Positions 26,744 to 34,671 of a stretch of DNA of 64,000 nucleotides are shown here, one piece after another. The translations under genes and the position numbers were made by a program. The first letter of the stretch is position 1, and every line of letters starts with the position of its first letter. Where the stretch lies: the NCBI GenBank assembly GCA_013815385.1, contig JACDGL010000005.1, positions 1 to 64,000 on the forward strand, given 5' to 3'. The DNA is from Taibaiella sp. GTDB lineage: Bacteria; Bacteroidota; Bacteroidia; Chitinophagales; Chitinophagaceae. The notes under the pieces were generated by a model, which saw only the letters and a program-made list of their open reading frames with translations, searched no databases and had not been told where the DNA came from.

Positions 26744-29542
26744 ATGGAAGATTTTTCGTACGTGATGGGATCGCACCCTGCCTATATTGAAGCACTATAT
26801 AATGACTACCAGAAAGATGCTGCCAGTGTAGATCCGGAACTGAAAAAATTCTTCGAAGGCTTTGATTTTGCTATTACCAAAACTAACAGCAGCTCTAATG
26901 GTACTGCGACCGGTGATAAGGCCCCAGTTAGCAATGAGCAGCTGGCTAAAGAATTTGGAGTATTCCAACTGATACGGGCTTACCGCAAACGGGGGCACCT
27001 GGTAGCAACTACTAACCCTATACGTGCGCGAAAAGACCGTAAGGCACAGCTAGACCTTCAATATTTTGGGCTTGGGGACGCAGACCTGGATACTCAATAC
27101 AGCGCCGGTGCAGTAATAGGATTAGGCAAGGCAAAACTCAGCGATATAGTTGCGCACCTGAAAAAATTGTACACAGGTGACATAGGAATTGAGTACACCT
27201 ATATCAATGATACTGAAAAATGCGGTTGGGTACAGCAGCAGTTTGAACAGATGATGCAGCAGGACCTATCGATCCCGCAGAAAAAACGTGTACTGGAAAA
27301 ACTGAATGAAGGCGTAATTTTTGAGAAATTCCTGAATACAAAATATATAGGGCAGAAGCGTTTTGGACTGGAAGGCGGAGAAAGCACCATTCCGGCACTG
27401 GATACCATTATTAACGATGCTGCAGATGCCGGTGTATTGGAGGTAGTGATAGGTATGGCACATCGTGGCAGGCTGAATATACTAGCCAACACCTTGAAAA
27501 AAACTTACGAGCATATATTCTCTGAATTTGAAGGGAATATGCCACCGGATATGACAATGGGCAGTGGCGATGTAAAATACCATCTAGGCTTTAACTCAAA
27601 TATCAAGACACCTAATGGTAAAGAAATCAATATACAACTGGCACCAAATCCCTCACACTTGGAGGCGGTAGATCCGGTTGTAGCGGGATACGCACGTTCT
27701 AAAGCAGATACTTTATATAATAAAGAGTATCATAAAGTGATGCCCATACTGATACATGGAGACAGTGCAGTAGCCGGGCAGGGGGTGATCTATGAGCTGC
27801 TACAGATGAGCAAGCTGGAAGGATACTATACCGGTGGCACACTACACTTTGTTATCAATAATCAGATAGGTTTTACTACAGACTTTGACGATGCCCGCAG
27901 CGCTGACTACTGCACCAGCCTGGCAGCAATGGTACAGGCACCTGTGCTGCATGTGAATGGGGATGACCCTGAAGCAGTTGTAAAAGCTTCTTCATTCGCG
28001 GTAGCTTACCGACAGAAGTATAATGAAGATATTTTCATAGATATGGTGTGCTATCGCCTGCATGGCCATAATGAGGGAGACGAACCTAAGTTTACCCAGC
28101 CACAGCTTTATGCACTGATAGATAAGCACCCTAATCCCCGGGAAGTATATACCCAGTATCTTCTGAATCACGGCGAGCCGGATGCGCAAACGCTGGCCAA
28201 GGAAATGGAGAAGAGCTTCTGGGACGACTTGCAGCAACGCCTTGATGAAGTAAAGCAAAAGCCACTGCCCTATACCTACCAGAAACCTGAACTATGGTGG
28301 AAGGAGCTGCGTACTGCTAAAGCAGAAGACTTTGACCAATCACCCGTTACTGCTATCAAACCGGAATCTTTTAAATTATTGTTTGATAAGCTGATGCAAT
28401 GGCCTGCTGATTTTAAGCCATTACGAAAAGTGGAGAAACTGTTACAGGACAAGGTGAAATTATTTAAAGCAGAAAATAAAGTAGACTGGGCAACTGGCGA
28501 ACTAATGGCATATGGAAGCCTGTTGCTCGATAAATATAATGTGCGACTGAGCGGAGAAGATGTAAAACGGGGCACCTTTAGCCACCGGCATGCTGTTATT
28601 TATGATGAAACGACGAATACAGCTTATAACCGCCTTAACCACTTTACTGATAAACAGGGGTTGCTACACATATATAACTCCCTGCTAAGCGAATTTGCCG
28701 TGCTGGGTTTTGAGTATGGATATGCGATGGCCAACCCGAATAATCTGGTGATATGGGAAGCGCAATACGGCGATTTTGCCAATGGCGCCCAAACAATTAT
28801 AGACCAATACATAAGCAGCGCTGAGCAGAAATGGGCGTATATGAATGGGTTGGTAATGTTGCTGCCTCACGGATATGAAGGCGGCGGTCCCGAACACAGC
28901 AGTGCACGTATGGAACGCTTCCTGCAGATGTGCGCTGAGTACAATATGATCATTACTAATATCACTACCTCATCCAATTTCTTTCATGGCATGCGCAGGC
29001 AATTGGCATGGCAGTTCCGCAAACCAATGATCAACTTTGCTCCAAAAGCTAACCTGCGCCACGTACGCGCATCCTCGCCTATGGAAGAATTTACCAATGG
29101 TGGATTTAAGGAGGTAATAGATGATCCGTATAGAAAGGACGCAAAAACGGTGAAGAAAGTACTATTGTGCAGTGGGAAGATGTACTTTGACCTGAGCGAA
29201 AAACAAATTACCGAAAATCGTACAGACGTTGCCATAGTGCGTATGGAACAGATATACCCAACACCGCTACAGCAACTGAATACCCTTCGGGAAAAATACA
29301 AAAAAGCAGAATGGACCTGGGTGCAGGAAGAACCACTGAACATGGGTGCGGCTACCTTCCTGAAGATAAACCTGGTTGATACCTTCCCGATGAATATCAT
29401 TGGCAGACCTGCAAGCGCGTCTACCGCTACGGGATTCTCCAAGAAACATACTCAGGAACAACAACAACTGATAGAAAAAGCATTCGAAGGCAGCGAGGGT
29501 AAAACTGCAAAGACTGTGGCAAGCATGGCCAATGAGAAATAA
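26744..29542 (+). CDS. odhA: 2-oxoglutarate dehydrogenase E1 component
   Basis: Thiamine-diphosphate-dependent E1 of the TCA-cycle complex that decarboxylates 2-oxoglutarate and succinylates the E2 lipoyl group; 932 aa, full length. The N-terminal segment (SYVMGSHPAYIEALYNDYQ) is the E2-binding part. GMAHRGRLNILAN (substrate His region), GDSAVAGQGVIYEL and INNQIGFTT mark the ThDP/Mg domain. The C-terminal transketolase-like domains include GYAMANPNNLVIWEAQYGDF and SSARMERFLQM. The gene is alone on the plus strand, apart from odhB. Confidence 0.96.
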   Translation: MEDFSYVMGSHPAYIEALYNDYQKDAASVDPELKKFFEGFDFAITKTNSSSNGTATGDKAPVSNEQLAKEFGVFQLIRAYRKRGHLVATTNPIRARKDRKAQLDLQYFGLGDADLDTQYSAGAVIGLGKAKLSDIVAHLKKLYTGDIGIEYTYINDTEKCGWVQQQFEQMMQQDLSIPQKKRVLEKLNEGVIFEKFLNTKYIGQKRFGLEGGESTIPALDTIINDAADAGVLEVVIGMAHRGRLNILANTLKKTYEHIFSEFEGNMPPDMTMGSGDVKYHLGFNSNIKTPNGKEINIQLAPNPSHLEAVDPVVAGYARSKADTLYNKEYHKVMPILIHGDSAVAGQGVIYELLQMSKLEGYYTGGTLHFVINNQIGFTTDFDDARSADYCTSLAAMVQAPVLHVNGDDPEAVVKASSFAVAYRQKYNEDIFIDMVCYRLHGHNEGDEPKFTQPQLYALIDKHPNPREVYTQYLLNHGEPDAQTLAKEMEKSFWDDLQQRLDEVKQKPLPYTYQKPELWWKELRTAKAEDFDQSPVTAIKPESFKLLFDKLMQWPADFKPLRKVEKLLQDKVKLFKAENKVDWATGELMAYGSLLLDKYNVRLSGEDVKRGTFSHRHAVIYDETTNTAYNRLNHFTDKQGLLHIYNSLLSEFAVLGFEYGYAMANPNNLVIWEAQYGDFANGAQTIIDQYISSAEQKWAYMNGLVMLLPHGYEGGGPEHSSARMERFLQMCAEYNMIITNITTSSNFFHGMRRQLAWQFRKPMINFAPKANLRHVRASSPMEEFTNGGFKEVIDDPYRKDAKTVKKVLLCSGKMYFDLSEKQITENRTDVAIVRMEQIYPTPLQQLNTLREKYKKAEWTWVQEEPLNMGAATFLKINLVDTFPMNIIGRPASASTATGFSKKHTQEQQQLIEKAFEGSEGKTAKTVASMANEK

Positions 29543-29592
29543 GGTATTACTTATTAAATTGTACAAACAACAAAAGTGGCGGGGTATATTGT

Positions 29593-29600
29593 TACTTTTG
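29593..29600 (+). promoter_or_regulatory. -7 box of the ACP/ketosynthase cluster
   Basis: TACTTTTG matches TAnnTTTG, 19 bases before the ACP ATG. It suggests the trio has its own promoter rather than reading through from odhA. Confidence 0.4.
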
Positions 29601-29618
29601 CTACGATCATAACTGACT

Positions 29619-29876
29619 ATGGAAGACCTTAAAAGCACGCTGAAACAACAAATTATAGATTCGCTGAACCTACAGGGAATGAAGCCTGAAGACATAGATG
29701 ATAATGCCCCCCTGTTTGGCGAAGGTCTGGGACTGGACAGCATCGACTCCCTGGAGCTTATGGTGCTGATGGAAAGGAATTATGGTATAAAAATAGAAGA
29801 TGCACGTGACGGGCGGAAAGTGCTGGAATCTGTACAGTCTATGGCAGAATATATACAGGCTAACCGAAAATTATAG
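29619..29876 (+). CDS. Acyl carrier protein, secondary-metabolism type
   Basis: 85-aa acyl carrier protein. The phosphopantetheine attachment site is Ser41 in GLGLDSIDSLEL. Helices before and after are typical (EDLKSTLKQQIIDSLNL; ESVQSMAEYIQANRK). The isoleucine after the Ser and the overall sequence differ from the primary FabF/AcpP pair and resemble ACPs of aryl polyene or dialkylresorcinol type clusters of Bacteroidota. It is followed after 10 bp by a ketosynthase gene on the same strand. Confidence 0.88.
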   Translation: MEDLKSTLKQQIIDSLNLQGMKPEDIDDNAPLFGEGLGLDSIDSLELMVLMERNYGIKIEDARDGRKVLESVQSMAEYIQANRKL

Positions 29877-29886
29877 TCCTACACTG

Positions 29887-31098
29887 ATGGCAGAAAAAAT
29901 AGTAGTTACTGCTATTGGCATAATATCAGCCCTTGGCTATGGGCAGGAAGAGCACATAGCAGCATTACGCAGCAGCAAAAGCGGTATGCGCTATCCCAGA
30001 TATCTTCAATCAGTACATGCTAAAGAATTTGTAGTTGGAGAAGCAGATAAAAGTGATAAAGATCTAGCTGCGCTGATGGATCTGCCCACTTCTGGTAACG
30101 GATACACCCGTACCACTCTGCTGGCACTTACTGCCGTTAAAGACCTGCTGAAAAATACAGATATAGAACTATTGCATAAAGAACGCACTGCATTCATCAA
30201 TGCGGATACAGTGGGCGGCATGTGCAGCGTAGAAAATATGTACATGGACTTTATAGGCCCTGATACAAAGCCGGAAAACCTGGAATACATAGATACACTG
30301 GATTGCAGCGATAGTACACGCCGTATAAGTAAATATTATAAGATAAAACCTTTTGAAGCAACTATAAGCACTGCCTGCTCCTCATCGGCTAATGCACTGA
30401 TACTGGGGCACCGTATGATAACGCAGGGGCTGGTGAAAAGAGCTATTTGCGGGGGCTGCGATGCACTCAGCCGCTTTACCCTTAACGGCTTTAATTCGTT
30501 AAAGAATGTAGATCGGAATCTTTGCCGCCCATTCGACCAAAACCGTATGGGACTAAACCTGGGCGAAGGTGCCGGGTACCTGATGCTGGAAACTGAGGCT
30601 TCGGCAAATGAGCGGGGTGCAGAAATACTGGCTGTCTTTAGTGGCTATGCCAATAGTAATGATGCCTACCACCCCACTGCACCTTCACCACATGGCGAAG
30701 GGGCCTACCGCACCATGAAGGAAGCCATAGAAAAAGCGGGCTTGCGTACCGGGGATATCAGCTATATAAATGCACATGGCACAGCAACACAAAACAATGA
30801 CCAATCGGAAGGGGAGGCTATAGAAACATTGTTCACCGATAACATTCCATATTTTAGCTCTACCAAGCCCTATACCGGGCATACGTTAGCTGCAGCGGGT
30901 GTTATTGAGGCTATTCTAAGTATATACGGAATGCAGCAAAGCTTTATTATTCCCAATTTGAATTTTGAGACCCGTATGGAAGGGATGAGCCTGCAGCCCA
31001 CAGCCACGCTAAAAGAAAATATAAACATAGCCCATATACTCAGTAACTCATTCGGCTTTGGAGGGAATAATGTCTCTCTGGTATTCAGCAAATCATGA
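29887..31098 (+). CDS. Beta-ketoacyl-ACP synthase, active (KAS II type)
   Basis: 403-aa thiolase-fold condensing enzyme. It carries the catalytic Cys164 in STACSSSANALI, the first His in INAHGTATQNND and the second His in KPYTGHTLAAAG, so the Cys-His-His triad is complete. It extends an acyl chain on ACP using malonyl-ACP. ATG 29887 was chosen because the longer reading overlaps the ACP gene. Ends in ATGA overlap with the next gene. The neighbours point to a role in a specialised acyl product rather than general fatty-acid synthesis. Confidence 0.92.
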   Translation: MAEKIVVTAIGIISALGYGQEEHIAALRSSKSGMRYPRYLQSVHAKEFVVGEADKSDKDLAALMDLPTSGNGYTRTTLLALTAVKDLLKNTDIELLHKERTAFINADTVGGMCSVENMYMDFIGPDTKPENLEYIDTLDCSDSTRRISKYYKIKPFEATISTACSSSANALILGHRMITQGLVKRAICGGCDALSRFTLNGFNSLKNVDRNLCRPFDQNRMGLNLGEGAGYLMLETEASANERGAEILAVFSGYANSNDAYHPTAPSPHGEGAYRTMKEAIEKAGLRTGDISYINAHGTATQNNDQSEGEAIETLFTDNIPYFSSTKPYTGHTLAAAGVIEAILSIYGMQQSFIIPNLNFETRMEGMSLQPTATLKENINIAHILSNSFGFGGNNVSLVFSKS

Positions 31099-32165
31099 AG
31101 CAGCCAATCTATATAAAGTCAGCATGTGCTATCTCTCCCCAACATTCTTTTAATAAAGAAGAATTTGGAAAGCCCTGGACATCTGCTGATACTAATCTGC
31201 TGCAGGCCATACAACCAGACCACTCCCAATATATATCGCCTGTAGCCATCAGGCGCATGAGCAAGCTATTGAAAATGGGTATCAGCAGCGGCATGCAGTG
31301 TGTAAAGGAAGCCGGCATTAATGAGATACATGGTATCATAACAGGAACGGGACAAGGAAGCACACTGGACATGGAACAGTTCCTGAAGGATATGATAAGG
31401 CTGAACGAAGAAGCACTGAACCCCACTTACTTTATCCAGAGCACTAACAATTCCGTTAATGGCTGGCTGGCCATGCTAACTAAATGCACCGCCTATAACC
31501 AGACCTATGTGCACCGGGGCCTATCCTTCGATCTCGCGTTGTTTGATGCTATGCTGATGCTGAATGAAACAACTGCAACCAAGTACCTGCTGGTAGGTGG
31601 CTTTGACAATATGACCGATGAATATTACATCATAAAAGATAAGATCGGCTACTGGAAAAAAGACAGGATAAACAGCCTGGAGCTTTTGCTGCATAACCGG
31701 AGCGCAGGTACTATTGCCGGTGAAGGTTCCGCCTTTGTTACCGTTACGAATAACCCTGAGGATACCATGTGTGCCTTGCATAGCATCGAATTGCTACCTG
31801 ATGCAGATGCTGCAGAAACAGCACTGACCATAAATAATATATTGCAGGCCAATAACTTAAGCCCGGATGATATAGATACAATAGTATGCGGTATGAACGG
31901 GGATAAGGATAACCAACTCTTTTTTGATACGATACTAGCAGACTATCCCAATGCTACCATAGCAGCATACAAGCATCTGTGCGGGGAATACGATACAGCA
32001 TCAGCTTTTGGTACATGGGTTACAGCCACCATCATCAAAAACAACCATGTCCCGGAAGAATTAATTGTAAAACGTAACGTGCAAAAAAAGATACAAAATG
32101 CACTGTACTGCAATCGCACATTGCTTAACCAGACAACTATAATGCTGCTAAGCAACAACCAATAA
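31095..32165 (+). CDS. Ketosynthase-like protein lacking the active-site cysteine
   Basis: 356-aa thiolase-fold protein of the ketoacyl-synthase-2 kind. Where an active KS has Cys it reads IQSTNNSVNGWLAML, and neither catalytic His motif is evident. By analogy to type II PKS and aryl polyene systems it may act as a chain-length factor pairing with the upstream KS, to which it is coupled by a 4-bp overlap. No chain-modifying enzymes (KR, DH, acyltransferase) follow, since the next gene is on the opposite strand. Function inferred. Confidence 0.75.
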   Translation: MKQPIYIKSACAISPQHSFNKEEFGKPWTSADTNLLQAIQPDHSQYISPVAIRRMSKLLKMGISSGMQCVKEAGINEIHGIITGTGQGSTLDMEQFLKDMIRLNEEALNPTYFIQSTNNSVNGWLAMLTKCTAYNQTYVHRGLSFDLALFDAMLMLNETTATKYLLVGGFDNMTDEYYIIKDKIGYWKKDRINSLELLLHNRSAGTIAGEGSAFVTVTNNPEDTMCALHSIELLPDADAAETALTINNILQANNLSPDDIDTIVCGMNGDKDNQLFFDTILADYPNATIAAYKHLCGEYDTASAFGTWVTATIIKNNHVPEELIVKRNVQKKIQNALYCNRTLLNQTTIMLLSNNQ

Positions 32166-32196
32166 AGCGCTCGAATTAAAGTGATTTTTTAGGGGA

Positions 32197-33024
32197 TCAG
32201 GAAGATACCTTACCCAGTACATAGATATTTGCCATAGTAGGCGTGGGGTTGCCACCTTCTTTCTCAAGTGATATAGCAAATGCCTCTCCCTCTTTCACCT
32301 GCATTGGTAATTTTTGTACCATATCATTTGCCACTATCGCATTTGACAATACACCCATATCTACAGGCTTACCTTTTTGCATTACCCACATCTGGTATTG
32401 CATACCTTTTGGTGGCAGTGGGAGCTTCTGTATAGCCAGGTATGCATCGCCCTTGTCTTTGCTCCAGTAAACAGTCGCTGCCATTGGGTGCCCCTTCTGC
32501 ATACTGCGCATCAGCACAGGCTGCATATTGGCATCCGCCAGCATATCATTTTCGCTACGGTACTGGCTCACCTGCGCAGCAAGTACCTGCTGTTGTGCCT
32601 GAATAACATTTACCTTTTTCTGCAAAGCAATCTCCTGCTCCTGAACATGATTACGCTGACTTAAAAGCACGATATTCGCCAAGGTACTACCTACCAACGC
32701 TACCAGAACAGCAGCACGTTGCCACCCTGCCATACCGGTTGAGCCAACAGGAACAAGTGGTATGACTTTAGTTGCAGCAGGTTTTGCAGTTTCGTGTTGT
32801 TGACCCTGTATAGCATTCCAGATCTGCTCTTGCATAAAAACCGGTGGCTCTTCGGCATTCAGTTCCGCAAAATGTTGTATACCCGTTTCTATTGCAGACA
32901 CTTCAGCAGACAACTCAGGATACAATGCAATATTGGCCTCTACTTCAGCAGTTTCCTGCTGTGATAGGGCGCCCAGCATGTATGCTTCCAATATGCCTGA
33001 TTCTATGTATTCCTGCGTGTTCAC
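32197..33024 (-). CDS. RskA-type anti-sigma factor
   Basis: 275-aa membrane protein predicted to hold the cognate ECF sigma factor inactive. The N-terminal zinc-finger-like cytoplasmic part begins NTQEYIESGILEAYMLGALS. A membrane segment lies at about 105-125 (AAVLVALVGSTLANIVLL), followed by a coiled coil (QEQEIALQKKVNVIQAQQQ) and an RskA periplasmic domain (KGMQYQMWVMQKGKPVDMGVL) at about 170-275. It starts with GTG 33024, 6 bp after the sigma gene, so the two form an operon. Signal unknown. Confidence 0.9.
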   Translation of the reverse strand: MNTQEYIESGILEAYMLGALSQQETAEVEANIALYPELSAEVSAIETGIQHFAELNAEEPPVFMQEQIWNAIQGQQHETAKPAATKVIPLVPVGSTGMAGWQRAAVLVALVGSTLANIVLLSQRNHVQEQEIALQKKVNVIQAQQQVLAAQVSQYRSENDMLADANMQPVLMRSMQKGHPMAATVYWSKDKGDAYLAIQKLPLPPKGMQYQMWVMQKGKPVDMGVLSNAIVANDMVQKLPMQVKEGEAFAISLEKEGGNPTPTMANIYVLGKVSS

Positions 33025-33030
33025 TATTTC

Positions 33031-33546
33031 TTATATGCTAAAATTCTTTCTTAATAACTGCAAAGCGTGCCTCATACGGGTCTTTACCGTACCAAGCGGT
33101 ATCTCCAGGTTTTTTGATATTTCGTCCAGTGTAAAGCCTTTAAAATAAGCCAGGTTTACTATGGTCTGATATTCCGGCTTCAGGCCAGCTACCATCTTTT
33201 GTAAACCAATGGTATCGGTCGACTGCTCCATTTTCAAACTCCGCTCCATATTATTTACGATCTCTTCACCTGTGCGGATTTTTCCCTTCATTATTTCGCC
33301 CTTTGAGCGCAATTTATCTATCGCAGCATTGCGGGCTATATTGATCATCCAGGTATAAATACGGCCTTTCTCAGGATTAAATTGGGAAATATTGCTCCAA
33401 ATTTTTACAAAAACCTCCTGGAGCACATCCTGTGCGGTTTGCGGATCGTAAACGACTTTATTTACTACCCCATATAATACCGCCGAATACTGGCGATAGA
33501 GGTAGTTGAATGCATCCCTGCTCTGCTGCTTTAACAGGAGGATCAA
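33031..33546 (-). CDS. ECF-type RNA polymerase sigma factor
   Basis: Sigma-70 family, 171 aa from the TTG at 33546. Region 2 has AQDVLQEVFVKIWSNISQF and GRIYTWMINIARNAAIDKLRS; region 4 has LKPEYQTIVNLAYFKGFTLDEISKNLEIPLGTVKTRM. Paired with the RskA-like anti-sigma gene downstream. The start is uncertain: the frame stays open through 33588 with residues PTVTLYSEEEL that look like the true N-terminus of such sigma factors, but no ATG, GTG or TTG precedes them. Candidates are CTG 33579 or ATT 33582/33585. Confidence 0.92.
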   Translation of the reverse strand: MILLLKQQSRDAFNYLYRQYSAVLYGVVNKVVYDPQTAQDVLQEVFVKIWSNISQFNPEKGRIYTWMINIARNAAIDKLRSKGEIMKGKIRTGEEIVNNMERSLKMEQSTDTIGLQKMVAGLKPEYQTIVNLAYFKGFTLDEISKNLEIPLGTVKTRMRHALQLLRKNFSI

Positions 33547-33610
33547 TTCTTCTTCGCTATATAAGGTAACTGTGGGCAGAATAATGGGTTAATCAGCGGC
33601 TAAAATACAT

Positions 33611-34189
33611 TTATTTTGGAAATAACATCCGGTAATCGGTCTTTACCTTTCCGGCGCTTATATCATCCAGTTTCTTTTTGATTAACCTTCTCTTAAGTTG
33701 CGGCAGGTAATCGATAAACAATTTACCGTCTATGTGGTCGTACTCGTGCAGTATCACCCTGGCCGTAACGCCATCAAATTCTTCTTCGTGCTCTTTAAAA
33801 TGTTCGTCCATGTAGCGCATCCGTACATTTTCGGGGCGGTGTACATCTTCGCGGATCTTGGGGATACTCAGGCAACCTTCATTATAGGCCCATGGCTCAC
33901 CTGTTTCCTCTATTTTATGTGCATTGATGAACACCTTCTTTATTCCCTTTTCTGTTGCGTATTTCCTTTTCTCTTCTTCATCAAAACCATCCACTATCTG
34001 TATGGTATCTATCACAAAAAGACGAATTGGTTTATTGACCTGTGGTGCAGCCACACCTACACCCGAGCTGTGGTACATGGTTTCCCACATATCTGCTATG
34101 AATTTTTTCAGACCAGGATGATCGGGAGCAATATCATCGCAAACTTTGCGCAGTACAGGGTGGCCATATGCTACTATAGGTAGTATCAT
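33611..34189 (-). CDS. def: Peptide deformylase
   Basis: 192-aa metalloenzyme that removes formyl from initiator Met of new proteins. All three family motifs are present: GVGVAAPQV (GxGLAAPQ with Val for Leu), EGCLS with the Cys ligand, and HEYDHIDG with both His ligands and the catalytic Glu (HEYDH for HEFDH). It lies just downstream of ruvX on the same strand, with its own promoter in the ruvX 3' end. Confidence 0.96.
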   Translation of the reverse strand: MILPIVAYGHPVLRKVCDDIAPDHPGLKKFIADMWETMYHSSGVGVAAPQVNKPIRLFVIDTIQIVDGFDEEEKRKYATEKGIKKVFINAHKIEETGEPWAYNEGCLSIPKIREDVHRPENVRMRYMDEHFKEHEEEFDGVTARVILHEYDHIDGKLFIDYLPQLKRRLIKKKLDDISAGKVKTDYRMLFPK

Positions 34190-34229
34190 GAATCTTCTTT
34201 AAAATCTACTTTCTTAAAAATAAGGAGTG

Positions 34230-34259
34230 CAAAGGTACGTAATTCAGAGGCTTTGCAAA
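34230..34259 (-). promoter_or_regulatory. Promoter of def
   Basis: On the minus strand a -33 TTTG (34259-34256) and a -7 TACCTTTG (34237-34230) are separated by 18 bp. They overlap the end of ruvX. The predicted start site is about 35 bases before the def ATG. Confidence 0.55.
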
Positions 34260-34654
34260 TACTCCTGCAGCATAATAACCGCACTTACCGCATCTATCAG
34301 CTCTTTTTTCTCCCTGTCTTTCTTTTTAAGGCCCATCTGCGCTATAGCTTGCGAGGCCATGCGCGAGGTAAGGCGTTCATCTACTTTCTCTACCGCCATA
34401 CCAGGAAAAACATTGGCAAATTTTCCTAAAAATTTCTCTACTAAAGGGGTCGCATCTGTAGCGGAATTATCAAAATTTAGCGGATAACCGACCAGTACTT
34501 TTTCCACCTGCTCTGCCTGCATGTATTTTTTTAGAAAGCCTATCAGCTCGCCTGTATCTACAGTATCGAGGGGGGTAGCAATTATTTTTAATGGGTCGGT
34601 AACGGCAATGCCGGTGCGTTTCTTACCATAATCCAATGCCAGTATGCGAGCCAA
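34244..34654 (-). CDS. ruvX: Holliday junction resolvase-like RuvX/YqgF
   Basis: 136-aa RNase H-like nuclease, also linked to 16S rRNA 5' processing. Landmarks are ILALDYGKKRTGIAVTD (first catalytic Asp), VEKVLVGYPLNFDNSA, VEKVDERLTS (catalytic Glu) and a C-terminal DAVSAVIMLQEYL (last Asp). There is no ATG in frame; TTG 34654 gives MARILALDYG, matching the usual N-terminus of the family, so TTG is taken as the start. It lies 17 bp after dnaG, on the same strand. Confidence 0.93.
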   Translation of the reverse strand: MARILALDYGKKRTGIAVTDPLKIIATPLDTVDTGELIGFLKKYMQAEQVEKVLVGYPLNFDNSATDATPLVEKFLGKFANVFPGMAVEKVDERLTSRMASQAIAQMGLKKKDREKKELIDAVSAVIMLQEYLQSL

Positions 34655-34671
34655 TTGCAGTTTTGTTTTTT

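Noticed and set aside
26744-29542. Several minus-strand frames of 60-150 codons inside odhA
   Set aside because: They are antisense shadows of a well-supported, full-length E1 gene.
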